Assembly: GCA_021772595.1 (NCBI GenBank)
Contig: JAJFLS010000127.1
Span: 1-11,268, forward strand
Source of the DNA: Opitutales bacterium
GTDB taxonomy: Bacteria > Verrucomicrobiota > Verrucomicrobiia > Opitutales > Opitutaceae
Length of the DNA stretch: 11,268 bases
Direction: 5' to 3'
Shown here: positions 6,279-11,268 of the stretch, one piece after another
How positions within the stretch are numbered: position 1 is the stretch's first letter
Layout of the letters: each line of letters opens with the position of its first letter
Translations under genes and position numbers: made by a program
Notes under the pieces: generated by a model
The model's input: the letters and a program-made list of their open reading frames with translations, nothing else
Told to the model about the DNA's origin: nothing
Databases searched by the model: none

Positions 6279-8666
6279 TCAGTTGCTCGTAGACGGGGGA
6301 CCGTCGGGCGTTCGGATCAGCCAGATTTCCGCTATTTGGGCGCCGCGGCCATTGCCGTGTTGGGTGACTTCGCGCATTAGGTTGAGTTCGAGAAAACCGT
6401 CTTTGGTCGCCGCTCGGGGAATGTGTAATTCAATGGGCTTAGCGGGAATCGGACGGTCGATAAAGGAATGGATTTCGAATCCGTCATCGGTCGCCAAACG
6501 AATCTTTGGAACGAAGTCGTCGCGATCAGCTGGATACACGATGCGAACGTTGTAGCGGGCTTTCGGGTCGAGATTTGGGTATCGCATGCGAAGCGGCGTT
6601 CCATGCAAGGTTGACGCCCTGTTCAACCAACTCGCGCGATAGGGATTGATTTTGTAGAAAGGTGGTTCTTTGATCAGTTCGAAGTCGTCCGCTGGCGAGC
6701 GTAGAACTCCGGGATCGGTGTCGAATCCGCCGCCGCGAACTAAGTGGGGCGAACGGTTCGCGTCTCCAAGATCGTCGTAGAATCCGCCCGGTCCGGGGTG
6801 GGTCCAGTTAACGATTTCACGCAGTTTCGTCAGGCGCTTCGCTTCGGTCTCGAGGGCTCGGATTTCGGAGAAGCGGGCGAGAATCCAAGGAGCATTGCTC
6901 AAAGGAAAATCGACCATGTCTAGGTTCGCTCCTCGGTTGACTGAACTTGCTTGGTGTTTTTCGACGCTTAGCTGCATGCCAATGTTTTCGAACAAGTTAT
7001 CTCCTATCTCGAAAATGCGCTTTCGCCAAGCATCCTTCGCATCGGGGCGAAGGGATTTTTGCAAAATGGATTGGGCGGAGTACATCGCCTGACGGCTTCC
7101 TGTCGAAGCCGCTTGAGAAAGCGCTTCCATCGCCAGTGCTTCGGCTGCGTTTTCACGGTTTTGACGCTTGTATAGGTAGGCGTCGTAATAGGCTCGATAG
7201 AGAGCCATATGGAATCGCCAGTTATTCGCTAGTTCGTCGCCGGCGTTTCGTTCTATATTTTTGAACTGGTGCAGAGTCGTTATGATTTCTTGATTGGCCA
7301 GGATCGGGCCGCGCCAGTTGCGCTCCAACGCGAAGAGGCCTTGGGCAAAGGCATCGGCGAATTGCGGGCCGATGAAGTGCCGCCCATAATCGCGCAGAAT
7401 GTCTATAAGCTCGGCGTCCGGGTCCCAGGCTAGGGCGCTCCATATTGCTTTGTTGACGTCGTCATTGCAGCCTTCGGAATAGGTGAGCCATCCGATGACC
7501 TCGTTCTTTTCGAAGTGAAAGAGCTTCGATTGGTCGATGGGGCGGGGATTGATGGGTTCGCGCCCTTCGGTGAGGGCGAAGGCTCGATCCCACGAGGGTA
7601 CTGGGTATTGGCAGTGAAAGGTGTGGGTTATGTCCGGATAGCTGCGAATCGGATAGGCAGAAGGCAGGCGTCCCCGAAGTTCCTTGAGCGTTATTCGAAC
7701 TCCCGGGCCGAAGACGATGCCGGTGAGCCATTCGGGTTCGCTGTCTTCGATATAGTCGAGTAATTCGTCGAGCCAGTCTTTTCCGAAGCCTTGGGGCGAC
7801 ACCCATAGTCCTGCGTTGGGATGGAAGCGCTCGAGCAGGGCTTTCTTTTTTTCAAGAAGAGGGATGAGTACGGAAGGCTTCGTGTAGCCTGGGTCGCCTC
7901 CGGGTACGAATAGATGATCGAGGCGCGGGATGCTTTCGAGGAAGGTCTCTGTTTCCTGTAGGTGTTGCGCGACTACTCGAGGGTCTTCGTAGTCGCCGAT
8001 GACGGCGGGATACCAAGCCCAAACGTCGAGTTCGTATTGGTCGGCCAAGCGCGACATGCCCGTCATCATTTCGAGTGGTGGCAGAGGATAGTGGGGGCTG
8101 GAGTTGAGTGACGGTTTCGTTCGCGGTGGCAAGATCTCGATCGCGTTGGCCCCGAATACGATGAGGTCTCGGTAGTATTGTTCCCACTGGGCAAGATCCC
8201 AGGCGTCGTAGGAATTTGGAGACGGGCGATAGCCAAGCTGATGGCCGCGGAGTTCGTAGCGTGGCGAAGTCGAGATCGAGAGATTGTCGGGAACGAGGAT
8301 GCGTCCTGGGGAAAGGCTCATCGCTCGAAGCAATTTGCCCGTCCCGTAGAGCGCTCCGCGTCGATCATGGCCGACGACCAATACGGAAGGTGGATTCGAA
8401 TGGGGCAGGGCTACGATTCGGTAGCCCTCGGCTTTGTTGGGTGGATCAGTTTTCGAGATTTCGGTTGCGAGAGATTGTGGAAGCTCATGAAGATCAGCTT
8501 CGGTGCCCAGCCAGATTCTCGTATCCGAATTCTCGGTCCAGTTGAAGGTAGTCGCCCATCGAATACCAGAGCGTTGATCGACAGCGTCCAGCAGTAGATC
8601 GCTCGCCATGCTTTCCGCGGGGGCGAGTGATGAGGATACGATTACTATGGCAGTGGTGAGATCCAT
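6279..8666 (-). CDS. Probable exported glycoside-hydrolase-like protein with GH20b-type N-domain
   Basis: This is a 795-residue protein. A weak signal peptide (1-22, hydrophobic core TAIVIVSSSLA, no basic n-region) is followed by an alpha/beta domain to about 125. That domain contains the GHDRRGALYGTGKLLRAM-type segment (99-116), the recognisable signature of the GH20b-like domain that precedes the catalytic barrel in GH20, GH67, GH84 and GH115 enzymes. Residues 135-430 look like a TIM-barrel region: an ELRGHQLGYR entry strand (138-147), FVPGGDPG (253-260) and GWLTYSEGCNDDVNKAIW (392-409). Glu398 and Asp257 are plausible functional acids, but I cannot assign catalysis. A helical part (430-615) follows, then WTHPGPGGFYDDLG (621-634) and a C-terminal beta-rich domain (660-785) of possible carbohydrate-binding type. 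The start is set by an in-frame TGA three codons upstream. It is coupled to the transporter (2-bp gap) and 16 bp after the SGNH gene. The closest family is uncertain. Confidence 0.68.
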   Translation of the reverse strand: MDLTTAIVIVSSSLAPAESMASDLLLDAVDQRSGIRWATTFNWTENSDTRIWLGTEADLHELPQSLATEISKTDPPNKAEGYRIVALPHSNPPSVLVVGHDRRGALYGTGKLLRAMSLSPGRILVPDNLSISTSPRYELRGHQLGYRPSPNSYDAWDLAQWEQYYRDLIVFGANAIEILPPRTKPSLNSSPHYPLPPLEMMTGMSRLADQYELDVWAWYPAVIGDYEDPRVVAQHLQETETFLESIPRLDHLFVPGGDPGYTKPSVLIPLLEKKKALLERFHPNAGLWVSPQGFGKDWLDELLDYIEDSEPEWLTGIVFGPGVRITLKELRGRLPSAYPIRSYPDITHTFHCQYPVPSWDRAFALTEGREPINPRPIDQSKLFHFEKNEVIGWLTYSEGCNDDVNKAIWSALAWDPDAELIDILRDYGRHFIGPQFADAFAQGLFALERNWRGPILANQEIITTLHQFKNIERNAGDELANNWRFHMALYRAYYDAYLYKRQNRENAAEALAMEALSQAASTGSRQAMYSAQSILQKSLRPDAKDAWRKRIFEIGDNLFENIGMQLSVEKHQASSVNRGANLDMVDFPLSNAPWILARFSEIRALETEAKRLTKLREIVNWTHPGPGGFYDDLGDANRSPHLVRGGGFDTDPGVLRSPADDFELIKEPPFYKINPYRASWLNRASTLHGTPLRMRYPNLDPKARYNVRIVYPADRDDFVPKIRLATDDGFEIHSFIDRPIPAKPIELHIPRAATKDGFLELNLMREVTQHGNGRGAQIAEIWLIRTPDGPPSTSN

Positions 8667-8682
8667 TTGGTCTCAATAAGTT

Positions 8683-9552
8683 TTACGTTTTCCCCTTCGA
8701 TGATCGATCGGCGAATTTGGCGGGGAAGTCGGGATAGAAATCGCGCTTGAGTTTGTCTTCCCAGCGGCAATCTGCGCCTTTCTTCCAGGGTTCGTAGCGC
8801 CAGAGGCTTTTCCCCGCTTGGCGTCGGTCTTTGAGGGCCTTTTTGCTGAGGCCGCTGCAGTTGTTGGCGAGAACTTCGAAGACTTTGTTGCCGATTACTC
8901 GATGGCCTAGGTCATTGGCGTGGATGTCTCCGTTTCCGGAGGGTGTGCAAACCATCCAGTCTGCGTCGCCTTGGGCGTCGGAGATCGGGGCGAAGAGGAC
9001 GTCGTGACGTTTGGCGACGCGTTTGATGGCTTGGTTGTAGCGGAGCTGGATGCGTTTGTTTCCGAAGTGCCAGGCGCGTCCGACTTCGGTGCCGCCGGTC
9101 TTGTGGTCAAAGCCTTTGCCGGGGATAAAGTAAGAGTCGAGCAAGACGATTACGCTGCGGGTTTTCCTTTTGATGTCGGCCACCATTGTAGACAGGTCGC
9201 GTTCGAAGGCGGCGAGGGGAGTGCCGGCTCGAAAGTCGTTGAGACCATAGCTGATGACGACGAGATCCGGCTTTTCGTCGATGACATGCTTTTGGTATCG
9301 CTCGATTCCGATGGGGCGCTTGTCCTTGTAATCACGATACATGGGGCATTTCTTGGAGAGGACATCCGCTCCGATGCCGTGATTAACGAAAGTGACGGGC
9401 GTTTCCTGAAACTGGTCGATCAGGCTTTTTAGGATGGAAGCCCATCCTAGTTCTCGTCGCGTTGCCGAAATGCCTACGGTGTGGCTTTCACCGAGAGCGA
9501 CCAATTTTATGAAAGGTTTCGAGTGAAAGTCTCTTTTCATGGGATGAGGCAT
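8683..9552 (-). CDS. SGNH/GDSL-family hydrolase
   Basis: This 289-residue protein probably acts as an esterase or deacetylase-type enzyme. All four SGNH blocks are visible: block I ALGESHTVG with nucleophile Ser23 (GES in place of GDS), block II NHGIGAD with Gly59, block III YGLND with Asn105, and block V GDIHANDLGH with His211. In block V the acid partner Asp209 is two residues before His rather than the canonical three, a known variation in some clades. About 60 residues follow block V; they are rich in Lys/Trp/Asp and unlike anything I recognise. There is no signal peptide or membrane helix, so it is likely cytoplasmic. Met1 is used here; Met5 (ATG at 9540) is equally possible because neither has a clear Shine-Dalgarno. 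It lies 16 bp upstream of the glycosidase-like gene. SGNH enzymes next to glycosidases often remove acetyl groups from sugars. That role is inference. Confidence 0.87.
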   Translation of the reverse strand: MPHPMKRDFHSKPFIKLVALGESHTVGISATRRELGWASILKSLIDQFQETPVTFVNHGIGADVLSKKCPMYRDYKDKRPIGIERYQKHVIDEKPDLVVISYGLNDFRAGTPLAAFERDLSTMVADIKRKTRSVIVLLDSYFIPGKGFDHKTGGTEVGRAWHFGNKRIQLRYNQAIKRVAKRHDVLFAPISDAQGDADWMVCTPSGNGDIHANDLGHRVIGNKVFEVLANNCSGLSKKALKDRRQAGKSLWRYEPWKKGADCRWEDKLKRDFYPDFPAKFADRSSKGKT

Positions 9553-9562
9553 ATAGGTATTC

Positions 9563-9643
9563 GCCCACGAAGGACACGAATCGACACGAAGGTTTTATTA
9601 TTCGTGAATCGACCTCTTCGTGATCTCCGTGTCCTTCGTGGGC
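9563..9643. repeat. Long interrupted inverted repeat, probable dispersed REP-like element
   Basis: The outer arms 9563-9578 (GCCCACGAAGGACACG) and 9628-9643 are perfectly complementary over 16 bp. After a small internal loop, a second 7-bp stem pairs 9585-9591 (CACGAAG) with 9616-9622. An AT-rich centre closes the structure. It fills most of the gap between the nitrilase stop (9680) and the SGNH start (9552). The word TTCGTGTCCTTCGTGG resembles short repeats I associate with many dispersed copies in some large environmental bacterial genomes. I cannot confirm other copies here. No T-run follows either arm. Confidence 0.75.
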
Positions 9644-9679
9644 AATTTGACTTTATCATCATTAAATAATCGAGTATCG

Positions 9680-10552
9680 TTATCTGAATACGCGGACGTT
9701 CTTCAGCCCCTCTCTCCACCAGCTGGCGAAGGGTTCGATTTTGAGGGAGGGGAGGGCGTTGCCTGCGTTCGCTTGTGAAAGGTCGAGGTCGGCGATGAGG
9801 ACTTCCTCGTCGAATTGGGAAGCCTCGTTGGTGATGTTTCCGGTCGGGTCGACGAGTCGGCTTTGACCGTGGGATGCGGTGAGATCGTGATTGGCGGGAG
9901 CGTTGGCGTGTACGATGTAGACGCCGTTCTCGACTGCTCGTGCTTGGGTCTGGGCGCGGTAGGGGTCGATTTTGTATTCCTTCTTTAAAGACGCTTCGTG
10001 CGAAAGATAGAAAAGAACGCGCGCTCCGGCGAGAACCGGAAGACGAGCGAGCTCGGGATAGCGCGAGTCGTGGCATATGAAGACGCCGCAGGTGGCTTTT
10101 CCGATAGTGAAGATGGGAAGGGGTCCCTGTCCGGGGGAGCAATCCCAAGCGCGGTCTTGGCCGACGAGGTGGGTTTTGAAATAGCGGGTGATCCGCTGGC
10201 CTTTTGCGTTGAGGATGAGCGCGGCGTTGTAGATGCGACCTCGGCTTCGATACGGTATGCCGATCAGGGCGTGGATACGGTGGTGCTTGCAGGTTTGGGC
10301 GAGGCGGGATTCGGCTGCTCGTAGTTGCTTTTGGCTCGGGTTGAGAATCGCGTCGGCTTCGTAACCTGTGAGGGCGCATTCGGGGAAGGCGGCGACTTGG
10401 ACGCCTTCGGCGGCGCAACCGGCGAGGATGTTCTCGATTTTGAGAAGGTTGCCTTCGAAGTCGTCGATGGAGCGCATTTGGACCGCGGCGACTCGCAGAT
10501 CGGAAGGACGGCGTTTTGGCGGTTTAGCGGAACTGCGTTTGGGCGCGGGCAT
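9680..10552 (-). CDS. Carbon-nitrogen hydrolase, nitrilase superfamily
   Basis: This is a complete 290-residue enzyme of the nitrilase superfamily, which cleaves C-N bonds of amides, carbamoyl compounds or nitriles with a cysteine nucleophile. The triad is complete: Glu58 in AAFPECALTGYE, Lys126 in RYFKTHL and Cys160 in GVFICHDSRYPE. The second conserved acid region (ARAVENGVYIVHAN, 204-217) is also present. The length is close to the usual 260-300 residues. Residues 1-18 form a Lys/Arg/Pro-rich extension before the first strand (LRVAAVQM). The fold start would also fit a later start, but no internal Met lies before Met26. There is no signal peptide, so it acts in the cytoplasm. A tyrosine at 162 or tryptophan at the nucleophile loop, as in true amidases, is not present; His161-Asp162 replaces it. 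The substrate cannot be assigned. It is preceded by a second nitrilase gene, suggesting a paired amide pathway. Confidence 0.9.
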   Translation of the reverse strand: MPAPKRSSAKPPKRRPSDLRVAAVQMRSIDDFEGNLLKIENILAGCAAEGVQVAAFPECALTGYEADAILNPSQKQLRAAESRLAQTCKHHRIHALIGIPYRSRGRIYNAALILNAKGQRITRYFKTHLVGQDRAWDCSPGQGPLPIFTIGKATCGVFICHDSRYPELARLPVLAGARVLFYLSHEASLKKEYKIDPYRAQTQARAVENGVYIVHANAPANHDLTASHGQSRLVDPTGNITNEASQFDEEVLIADLDLSQANAGNALPSLKIEPFASWWREGLKNVRVFR

Positions 10553-10578
10553 GGCTAGTGAATCTCATTGCAGAACCC

Positions 10579-10596
10579 ACACCGAGGTCTCGGTGT
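10579..10596. repeat. Short perfect hairpin (8-bp stem, 2-nt loop)
   Basis: ACACCGAG (10579-10586) and CTCGGTGT (10589-10596) are perfect complements separated by GT. The structure sits in the 122-bp gap between the two nitrilase genes, about 80 bp after the first one's stop. Two weaker symmetric words, TACGTC/GACGTA and GAGGA/TCCTC, follow towards 10645. There is no T-run on the minus-strand side, so an intrinsic terminator is not supported. An operator site or repeat is possible. The rest of this gap shows nothing I can call, and no clear promoter. Confidence 0.45.
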
Positions 10597-10674
10597 AGCT
10601 ACGTCGCTCAATCGACTAAGTAGACGTATATGCGAGGAGATCCTCATTGCTTGGGCTTTGGAAGTGTTCATTCG

Positions 10675-11268
10675 CTACAGCTTGTAGAGCTCGGGGCGGC
10701 GGTGGTATAGGAAGGCGTTTTTGTCGGCTCGGAGTTTGCGGACGTTGGTTAGGTTGACTTCGCAGACGGAGAAGCCGGGGACGGCGTCGGTTTCGTTGAT
10801 GAGCACTTCGCCCTTGGCGTCGGTCACTAATGATTGACGCGGATGGGTGAATACGATCGGGATTTCGCTTTCCCAGGAACGGGTCCGCATGACCCAGAGG
10901 TTCTTCTCGTCACACTGCCCGTAGGTCGGGTTGAAGATGATTTCAGCTCCCTTGAGTGCGAGGGTGCGAATGGTTTCGGGCCAGCGTCGGTCGGCGCAGA
11001 TGACGATGCCGAATTTTCCGAAATCGCCTTTGAAAACTGGTAGGGCGTCGCCGACTACGAACTTGCGGTCGTGTCCTCGGCAATGGGTCTTGTCGTAGGC
11101 GCCGATGAATTTGCCTTTGCGATTGTAGACGACGGCGGAATTGGAGGCGCCTTTCCCGACGAGCCGCGTGCAGCCGAGGACAACCCAGGCGTTGTTCGTT
11201 TTTGCCCAGGCGGCGACGGCTTTGCCGATGTCGGACTCGATTGGATCGATGCCGAAGCGGCGCACGGT
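10675..11268 (-). CDS. Carbon-nitrogen hydrolase, nitrilase superfamily (5' end cut by window)
   Basis: The frame is open to the window edge. The GTG at 11265 is probably internal, since about 60-80 residues, including the catalytic Glu loop, are missing. The visible 197 residues contain the catalytic Lys in GAYDKTHCRG (residue 60 of the fragment) and the nucleophile Cys in GIVICADRRWPE (residue 91). The family's later regions also fit (GAEIIFNPTYGQ, 108-118; SEIPIVFTHPRQSLVTDAKGE, 134-154). This protein differs clearly from the neighbouring nitrilase at the nucleophile loop (CADRRW here, CHDSRY there) and in its C-terminus, so the two are not a recent tandem duplication. It ends with TAG at 10675-10677. 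It is cytoplasmic as far as can be seen. The specific amide substrate is unknown. Confidence 0.87.
   Translation of the reverse strand, partial: TVRRFGIDPIESDIGKAVAAWAKTNNAWVVLGCTRLVGKGASNSAVVYNRKGKFIGAYDKTHCRGHDRKFVVGDALPVFKGDFGKFGIVICADRRWPETIRTLALKGAEIIFNPTYGQCDEKNLWVMRTRSWESEIPIVFTHPRQSLVTDAKGEVLINETDAVPGFSVCEVNLTNVRKLRADKNAFLYHRRPELYKL

Noticed and set aside
9563..9643. Intrinsic transcription terminator
   Set aside because: The stem is strong, but neither strand has a T-run directly after it, and the interrupted layout fits a dispersed repeat better.
9537..10418. 293-codon minus-strand frame overlapping the second nitrilase
   Set aside because: Its product is extremely Arg/Pro/Ser-rich, a typical out-of-frame read. 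The other frame has the complete Glu-Lys-Cys nitrilase triad.

Overview
The window holds seven genes, all on the minus strand. Two are cut by the window edges. GC-rich coding DNA, lipid- and sugar-type hydrolases with secretion signals, an Opp/Dpp-type importer and dispersed 'TTCGTGTCCTTCGTGG' type inverted repeats suggest a Gram-negative, polymer-degrading bacterium. Verrucomicrobiota (Opitutia/Puniceicoccales-like) or Planctomycetota are my best guesses. There is no rRNA or other phylogenetic marker here, so this is an inference of low to moderate confidence.

Layout in transcription order (right to left). (1) 11268-10675: carbon-nitrogen hydrolase (nitrilase superfamily), N-terminus off the window. 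(2) 10552-9680: a second, complete nitrilase-superfamily amidohydrolase with a visible Glu-Lys-Cys triad. The 122-bp gap between the two has a small perfect hairpin. (3) 9552-8683: SGNH/GDSL hydrolase. It is separated from the nitrilase by a 127-bp gap that is mostly one long interrupted inverted repeat. (4) 8666-6279: a 795-residue probable exported glycoside-hydrolase-like protein, with a GH20b-like N-terminal domain, an uncharacterised barrel-like centre and a C-terminal 'GGFYDDLG' region. (5) 6276-2914: a 1120-residue single-chain fusion of an extracellular solute-binding protein (SBP_bac_5/DppA type) with an OppB/DppB-type permease. (6) 2912-1761: the OppC/DppC-type partner permease. (7) 1659-1: a secreted PhoD-like metallophosphatase with a helical/TPR-like N-terminal part, 3' end off the window.

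Genes 4, 5 and 6 are separated by only 2 and 1 bases and gene 3 ends 16 bases before gene 4. Genes 3-6 therefore look like one translationally coupled cassette: an esterase-type hydrolase, a glycosidase-like enzyme and a peptide/oligosaccharide-type ABC importer. No ATPase (DppD/DppF) gene is present, so energy coupling must come from elsewhere. My working idea is a dedicated uptake-and-trimming system for a decorated oligosaccharide or glycopeptide, with the binding protein covalently tethered to its channel. Substrate and function are not shown by the sequence.

The non-coding DNA is short but structured. There is a 12-bp tandem repeat plus a 20-bp-arm inverted repeat that would bury the start codon of the PhoD-like gene, the 9563-9643 inverted repeat, and the 10579-10596 hairpin. 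No tRNA, rRNA, CRISPR array, insertion sequence or transposase was seen.
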